Below are positions 1 to 8,919 of a stretch of 64,000 bases of DNA, piece after piece; position 1 is the first letter of the stretch; each line of letters opens with the position of its first letter. Below the pieces are notes generated by a model that did not search any database, was not told where the DNA came from, and saw only the letters and a program-made list of their open reading frames with translations. This DNA comes from Mucilaginibacter rubeus (GTDB lineage Bacteria; Bacteroidota; Bacteroidia; Sphingobacteriales; Sphingobacteriaceae). The stretch covers positions 1 through 64,000 of the forward strand of contig NZ_BMKD01000011.1 of assembly GCF_014643835.1 (NCBI RefSeq), written 5' to 3'. Both the position numbers and the translations under genes were made by a program.

Positions 1-465
1 TTTATTGACTGAACTCGCTCAGCCTCAACTTCTTTCGCTCTCTCAAGCACCCTTCCGTTTGGGTCTGCAAAGGTAGAAAACCTTTTCTTATTTCCAAAAC
101 TTTTTTATTTTTTATTTTTAAAGTTTTGCAGTGTTTATCTTTCTTCTCTTTCCCTCTTCAACACCGATTCTTTTACCCTTTGTATGAACTACCGCTCCTG
201 TTTGAAGCGGCTGCAAAGGTGCGAATTTCATTTTGATTTAGCAAGTGAAAATTTCACTTTTTTTTTAATCTTTTTATTCGCTTTTAATTTTCAAAAAACA
301 ACGCCTCTTTTTCTAAAGCGGTCACAAATGTACACAGAAAACCAGCTACCAACCAAGATATATTTTCAAATAATTAAACCTATTTTACAACTACCTGTAA
401 ATTAAGGTAAAATACATCCCCAAACACCCTCATAATTAAGTAAAGACGGGCATTTAGCTAATGTG
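1..465. other. Intergenic region with a thrice-repeated motif
   Basis: No convincing gene. The stretch is pyrimidine-rich and carries three loosely spaced copies of a motif like TGCAAAGGT or CACAAATGT (near 70, 212 and 325), each followed by A/T-rich sequence. A 73-codon frame at 184-405 has no family resemblance, low-complexity Phe/Leu content and runs across the repeats, so I do not treat it as a gene. The upstream gene lies outside the window. Confidence 0.5.
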
Positions 466-473
466 TATATTTG
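466..473 (+). promoter_or_regulatory. -7 box TATATTTG of the rRNA methyltransferase gene
   Basis: TATATTTG matches the Bacteroidota -7 consensus TAnnTTTG and ends 8 nt before the ATG at 482. It argues against translation starting at 461, which would lie upstream of the transcription start. No clear -33 TTTG was found at the expected distance. Confidence 0.5.
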
Positions 474-481
474 AAATGTAT

Positions 482-1867
482 ATGAATGAGCATAATTTCC
501 CTCCGCATTTCATCGCATCATTGAGCGCGGAAAACGGTTTCGATGAAGAAAATTTTGTAAAAGCGCACCGGTTTGAGGAGGCTCCAACCTCTATAAGGGT
601 TAATCCTTTTAAACCATCTGCCTTAAAAATTACACAAAATGTACCCTGGTGCGCCAACGGATATTATCTTGAAAGCCGCCCGTCGTTCACATTCGATCCT
701 CTTTTTCATGCCGGCTGCTATTATGTACAGGAAGCATCATCAATGTTTATTGATCATATTTTTAAAACCATCAACCAAAATAATGATGATGCGGTAAAAG
801 TACTTGACCTTTGCGCGGCACCCGGAGGTAAAAGCACCTTGCTTAATTCGGCCCTGCAACCTGCCGATTTATTAGTGGCAAACGAGATCATTAAAACACG
901 TGTACCTATATTAACAGATAATTTGAACCGGTGGGGTACAGCCAATACCATTGTTACCAATAATGACCCTAAAGATTTCAGCAGGCTGAAAAGCTTTTTT
1001 GATATCATACTCGCTGATGCCCCCTGCTCGGGCTCGGGCATGTTCCGAAAAGATCCGGACGCGATGAGCGAATGGTCGGAAGGGAACGTGAACCTTTGTC
1101 ATCAGCGGCAGGAACGCATACTTGCTGATATTTACCCAGCCTTAAAAGAAGATGGTTACCTTATATATAGTACTTGCTCCTACTCACACCAGGAAAATGA
1201 AGATATCCTGGACTGGCTTTGCACCGAGTTTGAGCTGGAAAGCATCCGCATACCTATTAATAAGGAATGGGGCATTGTTGAAACCCAGTCGCCGGAGAAA
1301 AAAGCCTGGGGCTACCGCTTTTACCCGGGTAAGGTAAAAGGCGAAGGCTTATTTGCCGCCTGCCTGCAAAAAAAAGAAAACAGCGGCGATCTGGCCTCCT
1401 TTAAAAACAACACGCAGCAAAAACTGCCGGGCAAGGAGCTCGACCAGGTGCGCTCATATATTAATAACCCCGACGACCTTTATTATTTTAAGGTAAATGA
1501 CGACTGGATGGCTATTAACCGCGCCCATAAAGAAAGCCTCAATATACTACAGCGACACCTCTATATTAAAAAATCGGGGGTAATTATTGGTAAACTTGCC
1601 GGTAAGGACCTGATCCCCGATCACGAACTGGCCCTAAGCCTTATAATTAATAAAGATGCAGTTTTGGAAACGCCCCTTAATAAAGATCAGGCTATCCAAT
1701 ACCTGCGCCGGGACAACATAGAACTATCCACAACAGATAAAGGCTGGACGCTCATGACCTATGAAGGGCATCCGCTTGGCTGGGCCAAATTATTGCCAAA
1801 TCGGATCAATAATTATTATCCTAAAGAAATAAGGATCCTCTCGACGCATCCTCCGAGGGAATGGTAA
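482..1867 (+). CDS. RsmB/RsmF-type rRNA (cytosine-C5) methyltransferase
   Basis: This is a NOL1/NOP2/sun-family, SAM-dependent RNA m5C methyltransferase, probably acting on 16S rRNA in the cytoplasm. Visible motifs are the SAM-binding LDLCAAPGGKS (near residue 115), the conserved-cysteine motif ADAPCSGSGMFRKDP and the second cysteine motif YSTCSYSHQENED. The C-terminal 150 residues fit the PUA-like RNA-binding tail of RsmF-type enzymes. The frame opens at 461, but a promoter box covers 466-473, so ATG 482 (461 aa) is preferred, with ATG 476 as alternative. The exact target cytosine cannot be told from the sequence. It is a monocistronic gene followed by a dispersed repeat. Confidence 0.88.
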   Translation: MNEHNFPPHFIASLSAENGFDEENFVKAHRFEEAPTSIRVNPFKPSALKITQNVPWCANGYYLESRPSFTFDPLFHAGCYYVQEASSMFIDHIFKTINQNNDDAVKVLDLCAAPGGKSTLLNSALQPADLLVANEIIKTRVPILTDNLNRWGTANTIVTNNDPKDFSRLKSFFDIILADAPCSGSGMFRKDPDAMSEWSEGNVNLCHQRQERILADIYPALKEDGYLIYSTCSYSHQENEDILDWLCTEFELESIRIPINKEWGIVETQSPEKKAWGYRFYPGKVKGEGLFAACLQKKENSGDLASFKNNTQQKLPGKELDQVRSYINNPDDLYYFKVNDDWMAINRAHKESLNILQRHLYIKKSGVIIGKLAGKDLIPDHELALSLIINKDAVLETPLNKDQAIQYLRRDNIELSTTDKGWTLMTYEGHPLGWAKLLPNRINNYYPKEIRILSTHPPREW

Positions 1868-1880
1868 TATTATGCCTTTA

Positions 1881-1963
1881 CGTTAGGGATTGAAGCGGAT
1901 ACCAGCCAATGTGGCTAAGGCCCTGCGCAGTATGAGCGGAAAGCCCGGCCGAAGGCAATGCCC
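1881..1963 (+). repeat. Dispersed intergenic element, copy 1
   Basis: This 83-bp element starts CGTTAGGGATTGAAGCGG, contains GCAGTATGAGCGGA and ends near GGCCGAAGGCAATGCCC. It aligns along its whole length with 59106-59186 and shares its ends with the inverted copy at 36200-36296. The ends are partly complementary (CGTTA against GGCAATG), so it can fold back. Confidence 0.75.
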
Positions 1964-1992
1964 TAATAAATAAAGATCGAACTTAAACTCAC

Positions 1993-2045
1993 AAAAAAAG
2001 CTAAGCCGCAAAGTTTTGGAATCTCTTCCCCCTTTGCGGCTTAGC
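1993..2045 (-). terminator. Rho-independent terminator of the beta-barrel gene
   Basis: A perfect 14-bp stem (2000-2013 with 2032-2045, GCTAAGCCGCAAAG) encloses an 18-nt loop. On the minus strand it is followed by seven T residues (1993-1999). It lies 66 bp beyond the stop codon of the minus-strand gene at 2111-2794. Confidence 0.85.
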
Positions 2046-2110
2046 GTATTTGCATAAAAGTAAATGCTACATTAAAGTTACTGTGATCAATTACCGTGCT
2101 CCATTATTTA

Positions 2111-2794
2111 TTATTGAAATTTAAACCCTAAACCAATTTGCCAAACCTGGTTACGGTAATCGGGCAGGTTTTGATCAGCATAAGGACGATTTTCACCAAG
2201 GTCGATATTATAACGACCGCGGATCTCCACATTGCGGTTAATGTCAAAACTTACGCCTACTACACCGGCAACGTAACTATGATTGGCATCATTGTCAATA
2301 TGATCAACACTGGTACCTAAACCGCTTTCGTAAGTATTTTTGGTTGATGTTAAAAAGGTAAGCTGCGGACCAACCAGCAGGTTAAAGCCCCGTACCACCC
2401 TAAATTTAGCCAGTAAAGGCACATCAATATAATTAGTGCGCTGTGTAAATTTCCCGTCCCGGTCATTCACCTCATATCCTTTTTGCGAAAACAATACTTC
2501 GGGCGCAAATGATAGTGGGTAGATAATAGGCACATCAAAGGTTAAACCCGCGTGCCAGCCGGCAAGTGAACTGGAACTGTAATTGCTGTTATAAGCATCA
2601 ACCGTATTTGAAACGTTTAAACCTACTGCTAAACCAACTTTGGGGGTGTAAAAATCATCATAGCGGCGTTGGGGCTGGGATCTTTCAACAACCCTGCGGG
2701 GTGGTCGGCGATGACGCGGTCCATAGTAATACCCCTGCGCGCTAACTGTCCCTACGGTAAAAAGGCACATTGCCAAGAAAAGTAATTTTTTCAT
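2111..2794 (-). CDS. Outer-membrane beta-barrel protein (porin family)
   Basis: A Sec signal peptide (MKKLLFLAMCLFTVGTVSA, cleavage before QG) is followed by a short Arg/Pro-rich linker (residues about 25-45). About 175 residues of alternating beta-strand pattern then end in aromatic FKFQ, typical for insertion by the BAM machinery. It fits the Bacteroidota 'PorT/outer membrane beta-barrel' group (PF13568/PF13505 type), whose members mostly have unknown function. The basic linker RHRRPPRRVVERSQPQRR is unusual for a periplasm-facing segment. It stands alone, with its own terminator, and shares no operon with its neighbours. Confidence 0.8.
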   Translation of the reverse strand: MKKLLFLAMCLFTVGTVSAQGYYYGPRHRRPPRRVVERSQPQRRYDDFYTPKVGLAVGLNVSNTVDAYNSNYSSSSLAGWHAGLTFDVPIIYPLSFAPEVLFSQKGYEVNDRDGKFTQRTNYIDVPLLAKFRVVRGFNLLVGPQLTFLTSTKNTYESGLGTSVDHIDNDANHSYVAGVVGVSFDINRNVEIRGRYNIDLGENRPYADQNLPDYRNQVWQIGLGFKFQ

Positions 2795-2979
2795 CGTATT
2801 TGTCTGTTTTAAATAAGTGGCGGAAAAGTCTTTAGCCCGTTAGTTTATCGGTTACTGCCGGCTTTTCCTTCTATGTATGTTAATAACGTGATAGATTAAT
2901 AAAAAACACAAAGGTTTATTAGCGGTTTGATTTTTGTAATAGTTGTAACATCATTTTCATCAAAAATTCAGAATAACGC

Positions 2980-2987
2980 TACATTTG
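2980..2987 (+). promoter_or_regulatory. -7 box TACATTTG of the GH3 gene
   Basis: TACATTTG matches TAnnTTTG and ends 4 nt before the ATG at 2992, so the transcript would begin at or very near the start codon. No good -33 element is visible. Confidence 0.45.
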
Positions 2988-2991
2988 GCCT

Positions 2992-4704
2992 ATGCAAGCT
3001 TCTAAAACCCGCATTTTCTACCCGCTGATTATCATCTTCACATTTTTCACCGCCGATGTTTTTGCACAAAAAGAAAGTTATATCCAATTGTTAGGCAAAC
3101 AAAACCGCTGGGTCGACTCGGTGTATCATAAAATGAGCCGCAAGCAGCGGGTTGCACAATTATTATTTGTAAGGGCGCATACCAATAAAGGGAAAGCCTA
3201 TGAAGATTCGGTTGGGCAGGTGATTAAAGAGCAGCAATTGGGGGGCGTTGTATTTTTTCAGGGTGGGCCGGTGCGCCAGGCCAACCTAATCAATAAGTAT
3301 CAAAAACTGGCCAAAGTACCTTTAATTATAACTATGGACGGCGAATGGGGCCTGGGCATGCGCCTGGATTCTACCATATCATATCCATACCAAATGACCC
3401 TCGGTGCCATACAGGATAATAACCTGATTTACAAAATGGGCCAACAGATAGCTTATGATTTTAAACGCCTGGGCATGCAAATGAACCTGGGGCCGGATAT
3501 GGATGTGAACAACAATCCTAATAACCCCGTTATCAATTACCGCTCTTTTGGCGATAACATGTATAACGTGGCCAAAAAAGGGATTGCTTATTTTAAAGGC
3601 ATGCAGGATGCAGGCTTGCTTACTTCGGCCAAGCATTTTCCGGGACATGGCGATACCAATGTCGATTCGCATTTTGATTTGCCGCTGCTTCCTTATAGTC
3701 GTAGCCGATTAGATTCATTGGAGATGTATCCCTTCCGGGAAGCTATCAATGCAGGTATTAGCGGGGTAATGATCGCTCATATGGCGATCCCTTCCTTAGA
3801 TAATACGCCCAAACTGCCCTCAACCCTTTCGCGCCCTATTATTACCGGAATCCTGAAAGATTCGTTAAACTTTAAAGGCCTGGTGATATCCGATGCGATG
3901 GAAATGAAAGGGGTAACCAAATATTTCCCCAAGGGCGAAGCCGATGTAAGGGCATTTATTGCCGGCAATGATATTATTGAACTATCTGAAAACTCCGACC
4001 GGGCTATCGGCCTGATCCGTAAGGCTGTGAGGCATGGCAGCGTTAGTGCTGTTGAGTTTGAAGCGCGGATCAAAAAGATCTTAGTTGCCAAATACTGGGC
4101 AGGGCTTAATCAATACAAGCCAACTGCTTTAACCAATTTAAGCCAGGACATTAACAGCGATGCCGCCAAAACACTGGTACAACAACTAAGCGACGCCGCG
4201 GTAACCCAATTGAAGAACAATAATGTAAAGCTTAATCCATTTTTAAAAACAGCCATCGTGAGTATAGGGGTAAGCTCGCCAACGCCTTTCCAGATGGAGG
4301 TTGTAAAAAGTTTCCCGAACAGCCGCATATTTATAGTTAATAAAGATGCACCGGCGATTGAAGTTGCCAATATCCTGAACTGGCTTAAACAATACCAGCA
4401 AGTAATTGTGGGCATACATGATGCCCGCCTGCGCCCGCAAAGCAAGCTTGACTACAGCAGCGATGTAAAACTGATGATTGCCGACCTGGCATCACGCAAA
4501 AACACGGCATTCAGTGTGTTTGCCAATGCTTATACTATAGCGGGTTTGCCGGGACTTGAAAAAGCTGGCAGTTTATTGGTTTGTTACCAGATGTCGCCCG
4601 AGTTGCAACAGTCGGCAGCGAAAGTGCTTAGCGGTCGGTTAAAGCCTACCGGTAAGCTGCCTGTAAGTGTAAATGCATTTTTTACAACGGGGATGGGGTT
4701 GTAG
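2992..4704 (+). CDS. Exported glycoside hydrolase family 3 protein (NagZ-like)
   Basis: This is a GH3 beta-N-acetylhexosaminidase-type enzyme, probably acting on peptidoglycan-derived or other GlcNAc glycosides in the periplasm. The N-terminus is a signal peptide ending ADVFAQ. The loop KHFPGHGDTNVDSH carries the His/Asp pair used as acid/base in NagZ-type GH3 enzymes, and VISDAMEMKGV holds the predicted nucleophile Asp. Residues about 390-570 form the GH3 C-terminal alpha/beta domain. Many Bacteroidota homologues are near 1000 aa because a beta-lactamase-like domain follows; here the protein ends cleanly after the GH3 C domain, and no remnant is seen in the next 70 bp. Confidence 0.88.
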   Translation: MQASKTRIFYPLIIIFTFFTADVFAQKESYIQLLGKQNRWVDSVYHKMSRKQRVAQLLFVRAHTNKGKAYEDSVGQVIKEQQLGGVVFFQGGPVRQANLINKYQKLAKVPLIITMDGEWGLGMRLDSTISYPYQMTLGAIQDNNLIYKMGQQIAYDFKRLGMQMNLGPDMDVNNNPNNPVINYRSFGDNMYNVAKKGIAYFKGMQDAGLLTSAKHFPGHGDTNVDSHFDLPLLPYSRSRLDSLEMYPFREAINAGISGVMIAHMAIPSLDNTPKLPSTLSRPIITGILKDSLNFKGLVISDAMEMKGVTKYFPKGEADVRAFIAGNDIIELSENSDRAIGLIRKAVRHGSVSAVEFEARIKKILVAKYWAGLNQYKPTALTNLSQDINSDAAKTLVQQLSDAAVTQLKNNNVKLNPFLKTAIVSIGVSSPTPFQMEVVKSFPNSRIFIVNKDAPAIEVANILNWLKQYQQVIVGIHDARLRPQSKLDYSSDVKLMIADLASRKNTAFSVFANAYTIAGLPGLEKAGSLLVCYQMSPELQQSAAKVLSGRLKPTGKLPVSVNAFFTTGMGL

Positions 4705-4775
4705 AAAAGAGATTAGAGACTGGCGATTAGAGGTTAGGTGCGCGCAGTTATAAATAATCTAACAGCCCATAACTG

Positions 4776-5342
4776 TTATTTAAACTGGCTTTCAGTTAAT
4801 ACTTTTTTATTTTTCATAACATTCAACAGGTATTGTGCCTCTGGCTCATAAAGATCTTCTCCAAAGCAGAAGTTTCGCATGCCATAGTCAAATGCTATAG
4901 TTCCCTTTTCTTTATTCCGGTAATAAAATACGAACCAAAATTTCCTGTCAGATTCCGAATCTATTTCCCTGATCCTAAACTCCCTGCATTCATTAAGATC
5001 GTAAACTTTTTCGCGGGTAAAAAGATCATTTTTTCGGTTGATGCTGAAGGTGCCCATTCCAATTTCGATGATCTCCTTGCCCCAAAACAACCAAATTATC
5101 GTTTTTACTGCCATAACTCCGCCAAGGGCCCAACCGCCTATCCATAGCAACATGAATACGCGGCCAAATTCGTTAGGGGAATTGAAAAGTTCACCAAATG
5201 CAGATGCTCCAAAATATCCCCAAAAAGTTATCCAGCAACAAATCCATATAATGGAGATATAATTTCGTTTTACAGGAATAGTAATTTTGAGATACTCGAA
5301 ATTATCCTCAACTATCGCCCGCCCCTGATAAGGTTTTTCCAT
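4776..5342 (-). CDS. Two-TM membrane protein of unknown function
   Basis: I do not recognise this 188-aa protein. A short N-terminal tail is followed by two hydrophobic helices (about residues 28-50 and 62-88), then a soluble C-terminal domain rich in Asn, Arg and aromatic residues (for example NECREFRIREIDSESDRKFW). This resembles the bPH-like membrane proteins common in Bacteroidota, but that is inference. The gene is convergent with the GH3 gene (71-bp gap) and divergent from the helicase gene. Confidence 0.65.
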   Translation of the reverse strand: MEKPYQGRAIVEDNFEYLKITIPVKRNYISIIWICCWITFWGYFGASAFGELFNSPNEFGRVFMLLWIGGWALGGVMAVKTIIWLFWGKEIIEIGMGTFSINRKNDLFTREKVYDLNECREFRIREIDSESDRKFWFVFYYRNKEKGTIAFDYGMRNFCFGEDLYEPEAQYLLNVMKNKKVLTESQFK

Positions 5343-5424
5343 GGTTAATATTATGGCCTAAATATCATATTTATTATCCTGTTTGCAAATGCAGCAGCAT
5401 CCTTTTTTATCTTTACTAAATATT

Positions 5425-8400
5425 ATGCAATCTACATTCAATAAATATAACGCTAAATTTCAGGAAGCCTTAGCCGGTTTAAATCCCGAGCAATTGGCCG
5501 CGGTTAACAAAATGGATGGCCCTGTACTTGTAGTAGCCGGCCCCGGTACAGGCAAAACGCAGATCCTGGCAGCGCGGATAGGCAAAATCCTGACTGATAC
5601 AGACGCTTTACCCAGCGAAATCCTGTGCTTAACGTACACCGATGCCGGCGCAGTGGCCATGCGCAAACGTCTGTTCGAATTTATCGGCCCCGATGCTTAT
5701 CGTATTAATATATATACATTCCATGCTTTTTGTAATGAGATCATCCAGGAGAACCTCGAGTATTTCGGCAAGCTGAATTTGGAGTCGCTTTCCGACCTGG
5801 AATCAGCTATGCTATTCCGGGAACTGGTTGATGAGTTCCCGAACGATCACCTGCTGAAGCGTTTTACGGGCGATATTTATTATGATGTTCCCCGGCTTAA
5901 AAGCCTGTTCAGCACTATGAAGCGGGAAAACTGGAACGCCGAAATGATTGAGCAGGCGGTAAATGACTATCTTGAAGATTTGCCTAACCGCGAGGAATTT
6001 ATTTATAAACGGGCTAATGCCAAAGCAGGCATCAAGATTGGTGATCCCAAACAAAAAGATATTGACGCCGCGCATGATGTGATGAAAAAACTGCTGGCTG
6101 CTGTTGGAGAGTACCAAAACTATACAGAAAAAATGAAAAGCCGCGGCCGCTATGATTATGACGACATGATCATTTGGGTGTTGCGCGCGTTCCGCGATAA
6201 TGAAGAAATCCTTCGTAAATACCAGGAACGTTATCAGTATATTCTGGTAGATGAGTTCCAGGATACCAGCGGATCGCAAAACGAGTTGCTGCGCTTTTTG
6301 CTTAATTATTGGGATACCCCGAATGTTTTTGTGGTAGGCGATGATGATCAGTCGATCTTTAAATTTCAGGGAGCCAACATGAAAAACATCCTTGATTTTG
6401 CCAATGACTATGTAGATACATTATACACCGTAGTGCTAAAACATAACTATCGCTCCAGTCAGCAGATCCTCGATATTTCAAAAGCGCTTATCGACAACAA
6501 TTTTGAACGATTAACCAGTCAGCTTAATTTAGATAAAGCTTTAAAATCGTCGCACCCGCGTTTTAATAACCTGTTGGTTGAGCCGGTGATCCGGGAGTAC
6601 GAAAACCCTGATAAAGAACTGGTTGATGTATCGCTACAGATAAAACAACTGGTGGCTGATGGCGTGCCCCCCGGCGAGATAGCAGTTATCTATCGTAATC
6701 ACAACCAGGTTGAGGAAATGATCAAATTCCTGGATGTGCAAAAGATCCAGGTAAATACCAAACGCAAGATAGATGTGCTTACCCAACCCTTTGGCGAAAA
6801 AATCATCAACATACTGCGTTACCTGGCCATGGAGCTCGATTCGCCATACAGCGGGGATGAATTGTTGTTTGAGATCATGCATTATGATTTCTTTAACATC
6901 CCCCCTATTGAAATTGCCAAGGCAAGCGTTGCTGTGTTTAAAGAAAACTTTGGTACCCTGGCTTACAATCAGCCTAAAACTTCTATCCGCCGTTACGTAA
7001 GCGAGATGAGGCCACCCAAACAAGCAGACCTTTTTCACCCCGACCAGCAACAGGAGATGCGGTACCTGGTAAGCAATATTGATTACCTGCTCAAAGAGTC
7101 GGTTAGCGTTACGCTGCAACAGCTTTTTCAAAGTGTGATAGCCAAAATGGGCATCCTGAAATATATCATGCAGCAACAGGATAAGGGCAGCTACATGCAA
7201 ATGCTTACCAGTTTTTTCGATTTCCTGAAAGATGAAAGCCGCAAAAGGCCAGACATCAACCTGCCTGATTTGATCTCGACCATCGAAATGATGAAGAAAC
7301 ATCAGATCCGCCTGGAGCTTAACCAAAGCATCTTTTCGGAGAATGGTGTCAACTTCCTCACGGCACACGGCTCAAAAGGCCTTGAGTTTGAATATGTGTT
7401 TTTTATTAGCTGCGACAAACGTACCTGGGACAGTAAAGGCCGGAACAGCGGTTTCAGCTATCCCGACACACTTACCCGCTCCGCCGCTGATGAAATTGCA
7501 CAGAAAGAGGAAGCACGCCGTCTGTTTTATGTGGCGGTAACGCGTGCCAAGCAGCACCTTATGATCTCATACGCTGCCAAGGACAGGAAAGACAAAGACC
7601 AGGAGGCAAGCCAATTTATAGGCGAGATATTAGCCAGCACCAATATGCAGGTACACTATCCTAAAGTGGATGCCATGGATATGATCGAGTTCCAGGCAAC
7701 CCAATTCAGCGAAGCCGAAAAACCAAAAGTTGAATTACTGGATAAAAACTACATCAATCAGCTGCTGCAGAATTACACCCTATCAGTAACCCACCTGAGC
7801 AGTTACCTGGACTGCCCGCTGCGGTTTTATTTTCAGTGTTTGATCAGGGTGCCATCGGGTAAAAGTCCAGCGGCTACTTTTGGACAGGCGGTACACTGGG
7901 CACTCAACAAAACTTACAGGCAGTTGAAGGATAATGATAACGAGTTTTTGAGTACGGAAAATTTCATGCGCGAGTTTAGATGGTATATGGCCCGCAATCG
8001 CGATTCATTTACTAAAGATGAGTTTAAGCTGCGCTCAGCATATGGTGAAAAGATCCTCCCCCCCTACTACGAACAAAATGTGCCACACTGGAATAAAATA
8101 GCGGTAACAGAACGATCTATAAAAAATATTGAAGTAGCGGGTGTTCCTATTAAAGGTAACCTGGATAAAATTGAATTTGACGGCAAGCAGGCTACGGTTG
8201 TCGATTACAAAACCGGCAAGCCTAAAAATGCAAAAGATAAACTACTGCGCCCAACCAATGATGCGCCAAACGGAGGCGATTACTGGCGACAGGCTGTTTT
8301 CTATAAAATACTGATAGATCATGACCGCACTACCGACTGGCAGGTGATCAGCACCATTTTTGATTTTGTTGAACCCATAAGCGATGGTGAATATTACCGC

Positions 8401-8595
8401 GAAAAATTTGTGATAACACCGGAAGACATAGAGACAGTAACCGGGCAGATTAAGGACACTTATGAGCAAATCATGGTCCACAATTTCAGCACAGGCTGCG
8501 GCAAAAAAGAATGCGATTGGTGCCATTTTGTAAAAAGTAATTTTAAACAAGCCGATGAGATTTTGGGGATTGTTGCGGAGGAGGAAGGGGAATAG
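5425..8595 (+). CDS. UvrD/Rep-type helicase with C-terminal Fe-S PD-(D/E)XK nuclease
   Basis: This superfamily 1A DNA helicase carries a nuclease domain and resembles AddB/RecB-like recombination proteins. Helicase motifs in order are AGPGTGKTQI (Walker A), LVDEFQDTSGSQ, VGDDDQSIFKFQGA, HNYRSSQQ, LTAHGSKGLEFEYVFF and FYVAVTRAKQHL. The last 270 residues hold the nuclease: LSSYLDCPLRFYF, GNLDKIEF, VVDYKTGKP, then CGKKECDWCHF. One Cys upstream plus the C-x4-C-x2-C cluster after the active site match the four-cysteine iron-sulfur 'staple' of AddB-type nucleases. The frame opens at 5383 (TTG, ATG at 5389), but ATG 5425 (MQSTFNKYNAKF) starts where homologues do. It likely acts in double-strand-break processing. 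Confidence 0.9.
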   Translation: MQSTFNKYNAKFQEALAGLNPEQLAAVNKMDGPVLVVAGPGTGKTQILAARIGKILTDTDALPSEILCLTYTDAGAVAMRKRLFEFIGPDAYRINIYTFHAFCNEIIQENLEYFGKLNLESLSDLESAMLFRELVDEFPNDHLLKRFTGDIYYDVPRLKSLFSTMKRENWNAEMIEQAVNDYLEDLPNREEFIYKRANAKAGIKIGDPKQKDIDAAHDVMKKLLAAVGEYQNYTEKMKSRGRYDYDDMIIWVLRAFRDNEEILRKYQERYQYILVDEFQDTSGSQNELLRFLLNYWDTPNVFVVGDDDQSIFKFQGANMKNILDFANDYVDTLYTVVLKHNYRSSQQILDISKALIDNNFERLTSQLNLDKALKSSHPRFNNLLVEPVIREYENPDKELVDVSLQIKQLVADGVPPGEIAVIYRNHNQVEEMIKFLDVQKIQVNTKRKIDVLTQPFGEKIINILRYLAMELDSPYSGDELLFEIMHYDFFNIPPIEIAKASVAVFKENFGTLAYNQPKTSIRRYVSEMRPPKQADLFHPDQQQEMRYLVSNIDYLLKESVSVTLQQLFQSVIAKMGILKYIMQQQDKGSYMQMLTSFFDFLKDESRKRPDINLPDLISTIEMMKKHQIRLELNQSIFSENGVNFLTAHGSKGLEFEYVFFISCDKRTWDSKGRNSGFSYPDTLTRSAADEIAQKEEARRLFYVAVTRAKQHLMISYAAKDRKDKDQEASQFIGEILASTNMQVHYPKVDAMDMIEFQATQFSEAEKPKVELLDKNYINQLLQNYTLSVTHLSSYLDCPLRFYFQCLIRVPSGKSPAATFGQAVHWALNKTYRQLKDNDNEFLSTENFMREFRWYMARNRDSFTKDEFKLRSAYGEKILPPYYEQNVPHWNKIAVTERSIKNIEVAGVPIKGNLDKIEFDGKQATVVDYKTGKPKNAKDKLLRPTNDAPNGGDYWRQAVFYKILIDHDRTTDWQVISTIFDFVEPISDGEYYREKFVITPEDIETVTGQIKDTYEQIMVHNFSTGCGKKECDWCHFVKSNFKQADEILGIVAEEEGE

Positions 8596-8919
8596 TTTTT
8601 TCTTAAAAAATTACTACCATACCATATGAAACACATCCTCCCGTTTTGCCTTTGGCGGTGTGATCACATTGACCACAAAAAGAAACGACAGGGGTTAACA
8701 GGGTTAACACAAATTCGAATATTTCTTAATATTAATCTAACAATCAGCTATTTATAAAAGGTACAGAGTTACACTAAAAATGCCCTGTGATCGGTGTTAC
8801 CACCTTAAACGTACAAATTTAAACTCGCCATAGGAGAAATCGCATCACGTGATTATTACAATATGTTTCATTCTGCAAATTCATTAATTCCATAAATTCG
8901 GGTTTCAGACATACATCAT
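8596..8919. other. Intergenic region with a copied gene start
   Basis: No gene seen in 324 bp. Positions 8623-8642 repeat exactly the 20 bp at 8917-8936, which are the start codon and first codons of the M28 peptidase gene; the similarity stops after that. A short direct repeat GGGTTAACA lies near 8690. Confidence 0.6.

Noticed and set aside
184-405. 73-codon open frame near the window start
   Set aside because: Low-complexity Phe/Leu-rich translation, crosses repeated motifs, no recognisable family and no promoter.
461-481. ATG 461 as start of the rRNA methyltransferase
   Set aside because: A TATATTTG -7 box lies at 466-473, so transcription should begin after this codon; ATG 482 also matches the family start better.
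2992-4704. Truncated GH3-beta-lactamase fusion (pseudogene)
   Set aside because: The protein ends after a complete GH3 C-terminal domain, and no remnant of a hydrolase domain follows, so a natural short form is more likely.
5812-6279. 155-codon minus-strand frame
   Set aside because: Shadow of the helicase coding sequence; no domain or signal.
6634-7368. 244-codon frame on the minus strand inside the helicase gene
   Set aside because: It lies entirely within a well-supported helicase-nuclease gene on the other strand; the translation is His/Phe/Leu-rich with no domain, typical of an antisense shadow.
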